Assembly: GCA_903857255.1 (NCBI GenBank) | Contig: CAIODY010000043.1 | Coordinates: 174,344-238,343 of the forward strand | DNA length: 64,000 bases | Source of the DNA: an uncultured bacterium | GTDB taxonomy: Bacteria > Bacteroidota > Bacteroidia > Chitinophagales > CAIODY01 | Direction of reading: 5' to 3' | Shown: positions 33,234 to 43,153 of the stretch, one piece after another | Numbering within the stretch: position 1 is the first letter of the stretch | How the letters are laid out: the number at the start of each line of letters is the position of its first letter | The notes under the pieces: generated by a model | Seen by the model: only the letters and a program-made list of their open reading frames with translations | Told to the model about the DNA's origin: nothing | The model's database searches: none | Position numbers and translations under genes: made by a program

Positions 33234-34697
33234 ATGTCGGCTTCTCTTTTTCTGCTTTTCATTTTAATTTATTTCGTTGGATTGTATGCCGTTGCTTGGT
33301 ACACTTCTCGTGGCGCAAGCGAACATTCTTTTTTCATCGGTGCAAGACAAAGCAACTGGATGATTGTAGCTTATGGCATGATTGGTACGTCATTAAGTGG
33401 TGTTACATTTATGAGTGTGCCTGGCAAAGTTGAGGCAGCTCATTTCACTTACTTTGGCGTTGTAATAGGCTATTTTATTGGTTATTTCGCCGTTGCTTAT
33501 ATTTTGTTGCCGCTGTATTATCGTTTGCAACTCACTTCTATTTATAATTATTTATTGCAACGTTTCGGCAATACGAGTTATAAAACTGGCTCCTTATTTT
33601 TTATTGTAAGTCGCACAATGGGCGCAACAATTCGCATGTACTTAGTGATAAATGTTTTGCAACTTTTTATTTTAGATGCATGGCATATTCCATTTGCAGC
33701 CACCACAGCGGTTATTCTGTTGATGATTTGGTTGTACACTTTTAAAGGTGGCGTAAAAACAATTGTATGGACTGATATGCTGCAAACCACTTTTATGTTG
33801 CTGGCTCTATTTATTTGTGTATTTTATATCAAAGCCGATTTGGCGTTCGATTGGAACGGTGTTTGGCAAAATTTTACTTCAAAAAATTACAATGAAATTT
33901 TGAATACAGATTATAATAGTGCAGGATTTTTCATGAAACAGATTTTAGGCGGAGCCTTTGTAACCATTGCCATGACTGGGCTCGACCAGGAGATGATGCA
34001 GAAAAATATCAGTTGTAAAAACTTAGGTGATTCTCAAAAGAATATGATTTCATTCAGCTTTATTTTGTTGCTGGTGAATTTTGTTTTTTTGATTCTGGGC
34101 GGATTATTGTATTTATATGTGGAAGCGCATCACCTTGTGAAACCTGCATTAACGGATAATTTATTTCCGACCATTGCATTGAATTATCTGCCACCAATTG
34201 TTTCCATTCTTTTTATTATTGGATTAATCAGTGCATTATTTCCAAGTGCCGATGGTGCTATCACAGCTCTCACAACTTCCGTTTGCATTGATGTTTTGCA
34301 AATAGATAAAAATGAAAATTTAGATGATGTCCGCAAAAAGCTTATCCGTAAAGGCGTTCAGCTCGTTATCATTTTTGCATTCTTGCTTTGCATTTTATAT
34401 TTCAAATGGTTAAATCAATTGGCTGTGATTGATACGTTGTTGAAAATTGCATCTTACACTTATGGTCCGTTGCTTGGTTTATATGCTTTTGGTTTATTTA
34501 CAAAAAAACAAATTACCGATAAATACGCATGGATAGTGTGTTTAGCAGCTCCAACATTGTGTTATTGCTTAAATGATTATCAGCAAAAAAATCATTTACT
34601 TGGCAGTTATCAAATTGGTTTGGAATTATTAATCATCAACGGAATGCTTACCTATTGCGGCTTGTGGCTGATTTCGAAAAAAAAAGCTGCTCTGTAA
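33234..34697 (+). CDS. Sodium:solute symporter (SSF family)
   Basis: The 487-aa integral membrane protein has about 13 hydrophobic helices and SSF features: an N-terminal helix then EHSFFIGARQSNW, IGTSLSGVTFMSVPG, TSIYNYLLQRFG, GGVKTIVWTDMLQT and FPSADGAITALTTS near residue 340. These are inner-membrane Na+-coupled importers of sugars, amino acids or related solutes; this one's substrate is unknown. It begins at the base after the hldA stop, so the two form one unit, which hints at a sugar or polyol but does not prove it. Confidence 0.9.
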   Translation: MSASLFLLFILIYFVGLYAVAWYTSRGASEHSFFIGARQSNWMIVAYGMIGTSLSGVTFMSVPGKVEAAHFTYFGVVIGYFIGYFAVAYILLPLYYRLQLTSIYNYLLQRFGNTSYKTGSLFFIVSRTMGATIRMYLVINVLQLFILDAWHIPFAATTAVILLMIWLYTFKGGVKTIVWTDMLQTTFMLLALFICVFYIKADLAFDWNGVWQNFTSKNYNEILNTDYNSAGFFMKQILGGAFVTIAMTGLDQEMMQKNISCKNLGDSQKNMISFSFILLLVNFVFLILGGLLYLYVEAHHLVKPALTDNLFPTIALNYLPPIVSILFIIGLISALFPSADGAITALTTSVCIDVLQIDKNENLDDVRKKLIRKGVQLVIIFAFLLCILYFKWLNQLAVIDTLLKIASYTYGPLLGLYAFGLFTKKQITDKYAWIVCLAAPTLCYCLNDYQQKNHLLGSYQIGLELLIINGMLTYCGLWLISKKKAAL

Positions 34698-34834
34698 CCG
34701 CATAAATACTCGACTACATTTTAAGTTGCTAATGTTGTTTTATAAATAATTTAACAACTCATTTACCTGCATTTACAATTGGTTTAAAAAAATAAATGGC
34801 TGATGCTAATATTACTGAATTAATTTAGCAACCC

Positions 34835-36136
34835 ATGAAAAGCCGTTCTATACGCTTTGTTGTATTATTTGGGTCATTAGTCGTAGTTGGGCTATTGGCG
34901 ATACAAATCTATTGGGTGAAGAATGCGCTGGATTTAAAAGACCGTGAATTTAACAGCAATGTGCAAATGGCTTTGATGAAAGTAGTGAACCAAGTAACCA
35001 ACTTTGGCGGCGACACTACACAAATTGTTGAACCCATCAAACAGTTGCCCGACAATATGTATGTGGTAACTATCAACGAAAAAATTACACCCACTATTTT
35101 AGAAACTTTATTGAAACGCCAATTTGAAATGCATCATTTAGATATGGATTTTGAATATGGCATTTATGATTGCAATACTAACAATGTGGTGTATGGCAAT
35201 TACATTAATTTTGATGAAATAAAAGCGGCGTTTCAACAAACCTCATTCCCCAAAAAGCAGATGAATGCTACATTTCCGAAGTTGTTGAAAGATGAATATT
35301 ACTTTTTGGTTCGATTCCCCACCAAAAAAACTTTTATGGTGGAGCAAATGGGATTTTGGGTTTTTAGCACCTTGGTTTTAGTGTTGGTGATTTTATTTTT
35401 TACTTACGCTGTGTTTGTCATTTTAAAGCAAAGAAGATTGAGTGAAGTGCAAACTGATTTCATCAACAACATGACGCATGAATTTAAAACACCGCTTTCC
35501 ACCATTTCTATTTCCACTGATGTGTTGCTACAACCCAATATTGTCAACAATCCTGAACGATTGATGAGTTATGCCACCATTATTCAAGATGAAGCCAACC
35601 GATTAAAAAATCAGGTGGAAAGAGTTTTGCAAATGGCAAAACTGAACAAACAAAAAATTAAAATTAACACCGAACTTTATGATATTCATTTGCTGATAAA
35701 AGATGCAGTAGAAAAATTAAAATTATTGATTTACAATAAAGGCGGCAAAATAAATTTAGAATTGCATGCGGCTGAAAGCCTTGTAAACCTTGATAAATTG
35801 CACATGCAAAACATTATTTACAATTTGTTAGATAATGCGATAAAATATTGTGATGAAGAACCAGTTATTACTATCAGCACACAAAATGTAAAAAAAGGCA
35901 TTGAAATTGCGGTATCGGACAATGGCATTGGAATTCCTGCCGATTCGCAACCGATGATTTTTGATAAATTTTATCGAGTGCCTACAGGCAATGTACATGA
36001 TGTAAAAGGATTTGGGCTCGGACTAAATTATGTGAAAATTATGACCGAAGCACACAAAGGAATCGTACGATTGAAAAGTGAAGTAGGTAAAGGCACAACC
36101 ATTTTTATCACCTTGCCAATTGAAGAACGAAAATAA
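34835..36136 (+). CDS. Sensor histidine kinase (RprX-like)
   Basis: The 433-aa membrane kinase has helices at about residues 8-26 and 175-195 (WVFSTLVLVLVILFFTYAVF) around a periplasmic sensor region. The HisKA motif with the phospho-acceptor follows (FINNMTHEFKTPLSTISIS), then the ATPase domain: N-box IIYNLLDNAIKY, G1 AVSDNGIGIPA, and GFGLGLNYVKIM. It autophosphorylates on His and passes the phosphate to the regulator 29 nt downstream. Sequence style and pairing resemble RprX/RprY of Bacteroides. The signal is unknown. Confidence 0.9.
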   Translation: MKSRSIRFVVLFGSLVVVGLLAIQIYWVKNALDLKDREFNSNVQMALMKVVNQVTNFGGDTTQIVEPIKQLPDNMYVVTINEKITPTILETLLKRQFEMHHLDMDFEYGIYDCNTNNVVYGNYINFDEIKAAFQQTSFPKKQMNATFPKLLKDEYYFLVRFPTKKTFMVEQMGFWVFSTLVLVLVILFFTYAVFVILKQRRLSEVQTDFINNMTHEFKTPLSTISISTDVLLQPNIVNNPERLMSYATIIQDEANRLKNQVERVLQMAKLNKQKIKINTELYDIHLLIKDAVEKLKLLIYNKGGKINLELHAAESLVNLDKLHMQNIIYNLLDNAIKYCDEEPVITISTQNVKKGIEIAVSDNGIGIPADSQPMIFDKFYRVPTGNVHDVKGFGLGLNYVKIMTEAHKGIVRLKSEVGKGTTIFITLPIEERK

Positions 36137-36165
36137 ATATCATTAAACTAAAAAATAGAATACAG

Positions 36166-36861
36166 ATGAAAAACAAAATTCTTTTAGCTGAAGACGACCA
36201 AAATTTAGGTTTTGTAATTAAAGATTTATTGCAAGGCGAAGGGTACAAAGTAGAATGGGTGAAAGATGGCAATGCAGCCTTGAAATCGTTTGTGAATGGC
36301 AGTTTTGACTTGTGTGTATTGGATGTGATGATGCCCAAAAAAGATGGCTATTCACTTGCCGAGGACATCAGGAAAAGCGATAAAAAAACACCGATTATTT
36401 TTCTTACCGCCAAAGGCATGAAAGAAGATGTGATAAAAGGATTTAAAGCTGGCGGCGATGATTATATCACCAAGCCATTTAACACCGAAGAGTTTAAACT
36501 TCGTGTGATGGCTATGTTGAAACGCACTAAAGGTGAAGAAAAATTGGAAGAGTTGAAACAAAATTATACAGTAGGCAAATATAAATTTGACCATAAAAAT
36601 TTGACGCTACAGTTTGAAAAAGAAGAACCGATGAATCTTACTGCGAAAGAAGCTGACATCATGCAAATCTTTTGTCATCATATTGGAGAAGTGGTTACTC
36701 GTGAAGATATTTTAAAACGAGTTTGGGGCGATGATGATTATTTTATTGGCAGAAGTATGGATGTATTTATCAGTCGTTTACGTAAATATTTAAAAGATGA
36801 CGAACGCCTGCAAATAGTGAATATACATGGTGTTGGCTTCAAAATGTTATTGGAAAAATAA
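36166..36861 (+). CDS. OmpR/PhoB-family response regulator (RprY-like)
   Basis: The 231-aa regulator has a receiver domain with acidic pocket LLAEDDQNLG, phospho-acceptor CVLDVMMPKKDGY, IIFLTAKGM and the switch Lys in DYITKPFN. A winged-helix domain follows, with LTAKEADIMQIFCHH, VTREDILKRVWGDDDYFIGRSMDVF (quoted in part) and VNIHGVGFKML. It binds DNA when phosphorylated by the adjacent kinase. A 29-nt gap from the kinase stop indicates one transcript. Its targets cannot be read from this window. Confidence 0.92.
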   Translation: MKNKILLAEDDQNLGFVIKDLLQGEGYKVEWVKDGNAALKSFVNGSFDLCVLDVMMPKKDGYSLAEDIRKSDKKTPIIFLTAKGMKEDVIKGFKAGGDDYITKPFNTEEFKLRVMAMLKRTKGEEKLEELKQNYTVGKYKFDHKNLTLQFEKEEPMNLTAKEADIMQIFCHHIGEVVTREDILKRVWGDDDYFIGRSMDVFISRLRKYLKDDERLQIVNIHGVGFKMLLEK

Positions 36862-36906
36862 AACAGATTTTGGATTTTTTGTTGACTGAAAACTTTGAAC
36901 TGATTA

Positions 36907-38322
36907 CTATTTTCCTTTTCCTTGAAAAATAATCAACACGGTGTAAATCATGATTTTAAAATCCAAAGCCAACGACATATTTTCGATGTATAACAAATCG
37001 AATTTCATGCGTTCAACCATTTCATCTACATTGCTGGCATAGCCAAATTTCACCATTCCCCAACTGGTTAAACCGGGTTGTACTTTTTGCAAATGCTTAT
37101 AAGCTGGCGAAAGCTCCACTACTTTTTCTATGTAATATTTTCGTTCGGGTCGTGGACCAACTAAGCTCATATCGCCTTTTAAAATGTTGATGAATTGTGG
37201 CAATTCATCAATGCGCCATTTGCGCATCACTTTTCCCCAAGGTGTAATTCGGCTGTCATCGTGGCTTGATAATGCTGGTCCATTTTTTTCAGCATCAACA
37301 TACATGCTTCGAAATTTCAGAATGGAAAATGGCTTATTGTTTTTACCAATTCTTTCTTGCAAATAAAAAATATTTCCAGCCGATGAAAGTTTTACTTTGA
37401 TAGCAGCAAAAATCAAAATTGGGGAAGTGATGATTAATGCAAGCAACGAAGCTGCCACATCAAAAATGCGCTTGATTTGGCGTTGCCAATCAGGCATCAA
37501 TTCAGGATGAATACCTATCAAAACCGCACCCATCACATGATTCATCTTTACACTGCCACTCAAAATATCATACATATCGGGTATGATGCTGATGTTAACA
37601 GGTTGGTCAGCCAATGAATTAATTAAGCTATTTAATTTTTCATGTTCACTGGTTTCAACCGCAATAATTACTTCTTCAATTTGATGTTGTTGAATAATTT
37701 CACTCAAATTTTTTAGTGTTCCTAAATTGCTTAAATATTTACTCAATCCATTTTTTCCATTTTCATCAGTATAAATAAATCCTTTGAACATATAGCCCAA
37801 TGAGCGTTTGCGGTTATCAATCTCTTTAAAAATATCAATCGCTAATTTATTGCCGCCTAATATTAAAGTGTTGTAACCAACTTTTCTATTCACTAATTGT
37901 CGCTTGGCTTGTGTGAGCAAAATGTAGCGAAATAAAAAAGTGATGAAAAAACTAAAAGCCCAAACCGCTAAAAAAGATTGGTAATAACCCGAAACATTTT
38001 TTACATAATCATCCAACAAAATAACGAAGAACAAAACAATGCTGCCGATTAAACTGATGAAGAATGTTTTGGTAAATTCATTCAATCGCGATTTGCGATA
38101 CACATCCGTATAAGCACCCGAAACGAAATGTAAGATAATCCAAAACAAAGGCACCAAAGCTAAGCCCCACAATAGTTTTCGGTCGTTGAGATAACTGACT
38201 TGAAATGGCGGAATTAATTTTTCGATGTAGGCTTTTCGAAAAATAAAAAATAACAACCATGCAGCCAATGATGCGGCATAATCAAAAAACAGGTAATAAT
38301 ATTTGCTGCGTTTTGGTGTCAA
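36907..38322 (-). CDS. Polyprenyl sugar-phosphate transferase (exopolysaccharide/undecaprenyl type)
   Basis: The 471-aa membrane protein has four N-terminal helices, a CoA/NAD-binding-like middle part (YNTLILGGNKLAIDIF, EEVIIAVETSEHE) and a C-terminal bacterial sugar transferase domain. The latter shows IKRIFDVAASLLALIITSPI, LQERIGKNNKPFSILKFRSM, WRIDELPQFINILKGDMSLVGPRPE (quoted in part) and VQPGLTSWG. It loads the first sugar phosphate onto undecaprenyl phosphate for surface polysaccharide. The start is TTG at 38322, about 8 nt after the lipoprotein stop, and no close ATG exists. Confidence 0.92.
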   Translation of the reverse strand: MTPKRSKYYYLFFDYAASLAAWLLFFIFRKAYIEKLIPPFQVSYLNDRKLLWGLALVPLFWIILHFVSGAYTDVYRKSRLNEFTKTFFISLIGSIVLFFVILLDDYVKNVSGYYQSFLAVWAFSFFITFLFRYILLTQAKRQLVNRKVGYNTLILGGNKLAIDIFKEIDNRKRSLGYMFKGFIYTDENGKNGLSKYLSNLGTLKNLSEIIQQHQIEEVIIAVETSEHEKLNSLINSLADQPVNISIIPDMYDILSGSVKMNHVMGAVLIGIHPELMPDWQRQIKRIFDVAASLLALIITSPILIFAAIKVKLSSAGNIFYLQERIGKNNKPFSILKFRSMYVDAEKNGPALSSHDDSRITPWGKVMRKWRIDELPQFINILKGDMSLVGPRPERKYYIEKVVELSPAYKHLQKVQPGLTSWGMVKFGYASNVDEMVERMKFDLLYIENMSLALDFKIMIYTVLIIFQGKGK

Positions 38323-38329
38323 TTTTTTT

Positions 38330-39214
38330 TTAACGGCTGATTACTTTGATGTTGTCAAAATAAAAATTTACTGGCGAAGTAATATCGCCATAAGTGTTGC
38401 CAGCCTTCAATATCAATTGATACGAAGTGCCTTGCAATTGACTTACAGCATCTGAAATATCGATATAAACTTTATTCCAAGTTGATGAAGCTTTAAAAGT
38501 TTCGTGCCAATATTTTGTTGCAGTAGTTGATGTTGTTGATAGTAACCCAACTGTAAATGGATAATCGCATTTGTAATTCATTTCAACAAAAACCGTTGAA
38601 CTACTTAACAAAGCCCATGAGGTTGAGGTAACAACTTCTACTGTATCACGTGTCGGGTCCAAAGTTATTTTTCCATACCAACCCTCAAAGCTATTAGCAG
38701 TAATGTTTTCACGAACCATGTTAGTGTCGCCCATCAATTTATTAAAGGAAGAGCCCAATTCAAAATCTTCTTTCATTCTAAATTTTAAACTATCTACATA
38801 ATGAGCTTTGGGTGTCATTTCATAAGTTTTTCCTTCTTGCAAAGTGAGTGTGTCAAACCACGAAGAATAAAATGGATATTGAATGTGCATGGTGGTGATG
38901 CCATCTTTCATGATGCCAGGCGACAAAATAATTTGCGATTTCCCGTCTGCTAAAATTGCTGAATTTAATATCACAGGGATATTACACGGCAATTGATAAG
39001 CACCTAAATTTTGATTGTTAACATAAACCCACACATCAGTTACTTTGCTGCTTGCGCTGCCTTGTGCAGCATAATTGGTGGTGATATTAAATGGTTCAAT
39101 GTGAAAATAACATGGCGTTGGCGATGCTTTATGACAGCTCGAAATACTGATGAATAAAGGCGTTGCAAACCCAATGACAATTAGTAATAAAACAGAAGAA
39201 GAAATTTTTTTCAT
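38330..39214 (-). CDS. Putative lipoprotein, hypothetical
   Basis: The 294-aa protein has a signal peptide with a lipobox-like ISISSC at about residues 22-27, so it may be lipid-anchored. The mature part is beta-rich: TDVWVYVNNQNLGAYQLPC, SQIILSPGIMKDG, and a C-terminal jelly-roll-like portion ending VNFYFDNIKVIS. No named family was recognised. The track's first codon is TTG at 39217; the ATG next to it (39214) is preferred. It lies between Gfo/Idh and a sugar transferase on the same strand, which suggests a link to the cell surface. Confidence 0.7.
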   Translation of the reverse strand: MKKISSSVLLLIVIGFATPLFISISSCHKASPTPCYFHIEPFNITTNYAAQGSASSKVTDVWVYVNNQNLGAYQLPCNIPVILNSAILADGKSQIILSPGIMKDGITTMHIQYPFYSSWFDTLTLQEGKTYEMTPKAHYVDSLKFRMKEDFELGSSFNKLMGDTNMVRENITANSFEGWYGKITLDPTRDTVEVVTSTSWALLSSSTVFVEMNYKCDYPFTVGLLSTTSTTATKYWHETFKASSTWNKVYIDISDAVSQLQGTSYQLILKAGNTYGDITSPVNFYFDNIKVISR

Positions 39215-39262
39215 CAATTCAGTCGCAGATTTCGGTTACAATTTATGAGTTCTTAACGAAAG

Positions 39263-40234
39263 TTAAATTGGATTATTGCGTTTGATTTCATCCAATATTT
39301 GATAGCCAATCATCATGGCGTTGAAACCATCAGCAAATGGTACTTTGGTTTCGGTATCATTTAACATAGCATCTCTGAATAATTCGAGTTCCATTTTTAT
39401 GGCATTGTTTTCATCCACTTTTGGTGCTTCAAAATGAATGAATTTTTGTTTGTCGTTGCCCATTTCTACTGGTATTGCCCAATCATCATTTTCGGCTGTT
39501 GTACTCAATCTGCACACTTCAGTTTTCTTTTCTAAAAAATCAATCCCGATATAAGCATCAGGCTGAAACAAACGCATTTTCCGCATTTTTTTTAATGAAA
39601 TTCTGCTGGCTGTAATGTTGGCAACGCAACCATTATCAAACTCTAATCGAGCATTGGCAATATCAAATGTGTCGCTCACAATTGCCACACCACTTGCGCT
39701 GATTTTTTTCACACTCGATTTTACGATGGATAAAATAATATCAATGTCATGAATCATCAAATCCAGTATCACAGCCACATCTGCGCCTCGTGGATTGAAT
39801 TGTGCCAACCGATGGCACTCAATAAACATGGGATTTAATTGCCGATTTTGAATAGATAAAAATGCAGGATTAAATCGTTCAACATGCCCCACTTGCCCTT
39901 TTACACCTGCTTCCTGAATGAGCTGCAATAAATGTTTTGCTTCTTCTAAAGTGTTGGTTAAAGGTTTTTCTACAAACACATGCTTTTTCTTTTTCAAACA
40001 CAATACAGCATTTTCATAGTGCGTTGTAGTTGTGCTGGCAATATCAATCGCATCGCAAGCATCAATTAATTCTTCCCGATTTAAAAACCTGCGAACGCCC
40101 ATCTGTTCAGCCTTTGCAGCATTGTCACCAAATGGGTCGAAGAAACCAACCACCTCAATTTCTGCAATTAACAACCATTGTTGCAAATGAATTCTTCCTA
40201 AATGACCTGCACCAAATACGCCAACTTTAAGCAT
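39263..40234 (-). CDS. Gfo/Idh/MocA-family oxidoreductase
   Basis: The 323-aa NAD(P)-dependent dehydrogenase has an N-terminal Rossmann domain (LKVGVFGAGHLGRIHLQQW) and the EKPLTNTLEEAKHLL active-site lysine motif at about residue 90. A C-terminal substrate domain follows, with GHVERFNPAF, ILDLMIHDIDIIL and FADGFNAMMIGYQIL. Family members act on sugars, UDP-sugars or biliverdin. The gene sits between purN and envelope genes, so a nucleotide-sugar substrate is possible but not shown. Confidence 0.88.
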   Translation of the reverse strand: MLKVGVFGAGHLGRIHLQQWLLIAEIEVVGFFDPFGDNAAKAEQMGVRRFLNREELIDACDAIDIASTTTTHYENAVLCLKKKKHVFVEKPLTNTLEEAKHLLQLIQEAGVKGQVGHVERFNPAFLSIQNRQLNPMFIECHRLAQFNPRGADVAVILDLMIHDIDIILSIVKSSVKKISASGVAIVSDTFDIANARLEFDNGCVANITASRISLKKMRKMRLFQPDAYIGIDFLEKKTEVCRLSTTAENDDWAIPVEMGNDKQKFIHFEAPKVDENNAIKMELELFRDAMLNDTETKVPFADGFNAMMIGYQILDEIKRNNPI

Positions 40235-40287
40235 TGTGTTATAAAAATGAACAACAAATGTAAGCAGAATTTTTTTTGAGCATCGTG

Positions 40288-40863
40288 TTATTCGTTTAGC
40301 AATTGCTCTACAATTTTTGGTAAGTATTCATGCTCTAATGCATGAATTTTTTTTGATAAAGTTTCAATAGTTTCATTTTCATCCACTGAACATTTCGCTT
40401 GAAAAATTATTTTGCCTTCATCATAATTTTCGTTTACAAAATGAATGCTGATGCCACTTTCATTTTCATTTGCTTCAATTACTGCTTCATGTACAAATCG
40501 CCCAAACATGCCTTTGCCGCCGTATTTAGGCAACAGCGCAGGATGAATATTGATGATTTTGTTTGGAAAATTTTGAATCAACCAATTTGGGATTTGTAAC
40601 AAAAAACCAGCTAACACAATAAAATCAATTTGATGTTGTTGTAAAATTGGCAACATTTTTTCAGCGGTTTTTAATTCCTCTTTATTGATTAAAAATGTAG
40701 CTACATTCATGGTTGCAGCTTTCTGCAAAACCAAAGCATCGGGTTTATTACACACTACCAATTTTATTTCAACTGCTGAATGATGCTGAAAATATTGCAT
40801 TAATTGTTGAGCATTGCTGCCGTTTCCGCTTGCGAAAATGGCGATGTGTTTTTTGTTTTTCAC
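40288..40863 (-). CDS. purN: Phosphoribosylglycinamide formyltransferase
   Basis: PurN transfers a formyl group from 10-formyltetrahydrofolate to GAR in purine synthesis. The 191-aa protein shows HIAIFASGNGSNAQQLMQYF, VVCNKPDA, FIVLAGFLLQIP, the catalytic NIHPALLPKYGGKGM and SGISIHFVNENYDEGKIIFQ. Length is normal. It is the first gene of a minus-strand run (purN, Gfo/Idh, lipoprotein, sugar transferase) and diverges from the B12-binding mutase subunit across about 107 bp. Confidence 0.95.
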   Translation of the reverse strand: MKNKKHIAIFASGNGSNAQQLMQYFQHHSAVEIKLVVCNKPDALVLQKAATMNVATFLINKEELKTAEKMLPILQQHQIDFIVLAGFLLQIPNWLIQNFPNKIINIHPALLPKYGGKGMFGRFVHEAVIEANENESGISIHFVNENYDEGKIIFQAKCSVDENETIETLSKKIHALEHEYLPKIVEQLLNE

Positions 40864-40942
40864 TTTGCAAAGTTGCTGACTAAACTTAAATTTTTTTAAG
40901 ATTTTTCTGAAAAATTAAATCGTCAAAGCCTAACGAATTGCT

Positions 40943-40950
40943 TATTTTTG
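40943..40950 (+). promoter_or_regulatory. -7 promoter element for the B12-binding mutase subunit
   Basis: TATTTTTG fits TAnnTTTG and lies 20 nt before the ATG at 40971. The track's start at 40938 would include it. Confidence 0.5.
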
Positions 40951-40970
40951 AGCCACAAAAAAAACTGGGT

Positions 40971-41387
40971 ATGAGCCAAAACCAACGCCCCATCAGAGTT
41001 TTAGTAGCTAAAGTAGGATTAGACGGACATGACCGTGGTGCAAAAGTTATTGCTTCGGCACTTCGTGATGCAGGTATGGAAGTGATTTACACAGGCTTAC
41101 GTCAAACGCCTGAAATGGTTGTGAATGCTGCATTACAAGAAGATGTGGATGCTATTGGTGTTAGCATTTTAAGCGGCGCACACAATACTGTTTTTCCAAA
41201 ATTAATTGAGTTGATGAAAGAACGTGAAATGCAAGATGTGTTGCTCACTGGTGGTGGAATTATACCCGATGATGATGCAAAAAAATTAAACGAAATGGGC
41301 GTTGGGAAATTATTTCCACCAGGTACTAATACCAGTGATATTGCGGATTACATCAAAATTTGGGTGAAGGAAAAAAGGAATTTTTAG
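40971..41387 (+). CDS. Methylmalonyl-CoA mutase small (B12-binding) subunit
   Basis: The 138-aa protein is a stand-alone cobalamin-binding domain: [19 protein letters not shown] (DxHxxG with the cobalt-ligand His), [20 protein letters not shown] and [12 protein letters not shown]. It closely follows the C-terminal part of fused methylmalonyl-CoA mutases. The matching large subunit is at 62319-63896, 21 kb away. Together they would interconvert methylmalonyl-CoA and succinyl-CoA. The ATG at 40971 is chosen over the track's upstream codon because a promoter element lies between. A lipoprotein gene follows 8 nt downstream. Confidence 0.92.
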   Translation: MSQNQRPIRVLVAKVGLDGHDRGAKVIASALRDAGMEVIYTGLRQTPEMVVNAALQEDVDAIGVSILSGAHNTVFPKLIELMKEREMQDVLLTGGGIIPDDDAKKLNEMGVGKLFPPGTNTSDIADYIKIWVKEKRNF

Positions 41388-41395
41388 TTTTTATT

Positions 41396-43108
41396 TTGAA
41401 AAAAAAATACTGCAATATTTTCAGGAAAATTCAATTTGCACTTTGCAATTTAACATTTGCAATTTTGATTACTGGTTGCGCCAACGTGGTTGCTCCAACT
41501 GGCGGAGCAAAAGATACTTCGCCACCTAAACTTATTTTTTCGACTCCGAAAAAAGGTGCTACAAATTTTCATGAGAAATCTTTTCGTGTAAATTTTGATG
41601 AGTTTATAAAATTAAAAGACAAGGAAGTTTTAGTATCGCCGCCATTGAAAACCGCTCCCAAAGTAAAATTGGGGGGCAAATCAATTTTGGTAAACTGGAA
41701 AGACACTTTGAAAGAAAACACCACTTACACATTTCTTTTTGGCGATAACATTCAAGATATAACAGAAGGCAATACGCTCAATAATTTTCAGTTTGTATTT
41801 AGCACCGGCGATGTAATTGACACTTTAACTTATTCAGGAAAAGTATTAGAAGCCTCAACTGGCAATGCTTTGGAGAATGTTTCAGTAATGTTGTACAAAG
41901 AAAATTTGGATTCAATTCCATCCAAACAAAAACCATACTACTTGGCTAAAACCAATAAGGAAGGAGCTTTTCAATTCAATTATTTGAAAGAGGGCAAGTA
42001 CAAAATTTTCGCACTGAAAGATGAAAACTACAATTTGCTGTATGATTTGCCGAATGAAAAAATTGGATTTTCTGATACTTTAATTTCAGTTGGAAAATTT
42101 TTCAAGCCAATTACTTTGCAATTGTTTGAAAATTTTCAAAACAAAAAACAACAAATAAAATCGGTAAAAAGATTAGATGCGATTAGTTATTTAATTCAGT
42201 TTGATAAAAATATTCAATCGCTGAAATGCATAACAGATAATCACTACAACGATTTTGTTTCGGTTGTTAAAAGTGATTCATTGCAAATTTATTTCAGAAA
42301 AAAAATCACAACTGATTCTTTATCGTTGCATATTTTTACTGAAAATTTAGACACGATTTTGAAAATTGAAACCATTACCGATTCAATGGCTTGGAAACGA
42401 ACAAGGTTGAATGCAATGGCAAATTTTCAAATAAAATCATCAACTGGAAAAACTGATGAATCGAAAGGAAGACAAAGCTCTTTGAGCAATTTAGCAAAAA
42501 AAGAAGTAGTGAAATTTGCTGATGAATTGAATTTTAATCAGGCCATATTTTTAATTTTCAATCACCCAATTGCAAGAGAAAATTTGCAAACATCTTTTCA
42601 ATTAATTGAAGATACTGGAAAATATAAAACCACGTTGAAGCCGCAACTATTGAATGACAGTGCATTTCAGCAGAAAGTAAAAATCAATTACAATTTTAAA
42701 GAAGACCATTTGTATGAATTAATTGGTAGAAAAAATCAGTTGATTGATGTTGCAAATATTCAAAGCGATTCGTTCCACATTTCTTTCATTTACAAAGCGC
42801 AACGGCATTTTGGAAATATTTTATTGGATATAAAAACTGATTCATTACCACCTCATTTTATTGTGCAACTATTGAATAACAGTGGTGTTGAAGTAGCTCG
42901 TGAAAAATTTTCGAACAAAAAAATTAGTTGGAATAATTTACCACAAGGGAAATACAACATTCGAATTTTGAATGATGAAAATGGAAATGGAAAGTGGGAT
43001 ACTGGAAATTATTTTTTGCGTCAACAACCTGAATCGTATCTTCGTTATGCCAACGATGTTTTAGTAAAACCCAATTGGGACACCGAGTTGGAGTGGAAAA
43101 TAAAGTGA
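41396..43108 (+). CDS. Ig-like-domain lipoprotein
   Basis: A lipoprotein signal is visible (KKKYCNIFRKI...AILITGCANV), with the lipobox LITGC. After it comes an SbsA-type Ig-like domain (SPPKLIFSTPKKGATNFHEK, FDEFIKL, ENTTYTFLFGDNIQDI) and a carboxypeptidase-regulatory-like domain (YSGKVLEASTGNALENVSV, GKYKIFALKDEN). A long beta-rich C-terminus ends with GKYNIRILNDENGNGKWDTG. The best start is TTG at 41396, giving MKKKY. The track's codon at 41360 lies inside the preceding gene. Function is unknown; it should face the periplasm or surface. Confidence 0.82.
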   Translation: MKKKYCNIFRKIQFALCNLTFAILITGCANVVAPTGGAKDTSPPKLIFSTPKKGATNFHEKSFRVNFDEFIKLKDKEVLVSPPLKTAPKVKLGGKSILVNWKDTLKENTTYTFLFGDNIQDITEGNTLNNFQFVFSTGDVIDTLTYSGKVLEASTGNALENVSVMLYKENLDSIPSKQKPYYLAKTNKEGAFQFNYLKEGKYKIFALKDENYNLLYDLPNEKIGFSDTLISVGKFFKPITLQLFENFQNKKQQIKSVKRLDAISYLIQFDKNIQSLKCITDNHYNDFVSVVKSDSLQIYFRKKITTDSLSLHIFTENLDTILKIETITDSMAWKRTRLNAMANFQIKSSTGKTDESKGRQSSLSNLAKKEVVKFADELNFNQAIFLIFNHPIARENLQTSFQLIEDTGKYKTTLKPQLLNDSAFQQKVKINYNFKEDHLYELIGRKNQLIDVANIQSDSFHISFIYKAQRHFGNILLDIKTDSLPPHFIVQLLNNSGVEVAREKFSNKKISWNNLPQGKYNIRILNDENGNGKWDTGNYFLRQQPESYLRYANDVLVKPNWDTELEWKIK

Positions 43109-43111
43109 GTG

Positions 43112-43150
43112 GATAAAGTTCATCAAGTTTTTAAAGTTTATAAAAAATAA
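43112..43150 (+). repeat. AT-rich intergenic repeat, copy 2
   Basis: GATAAAGTTCATCAAGTTTT then TAAAGTTTATAAAAAATAA follows the lipoprotein stop. It shares AAAGTTCATCAAGT and TAAAGTTT with 15751-15790. Confidence 0.55.
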
Positions 43151-43153
43151 AAA

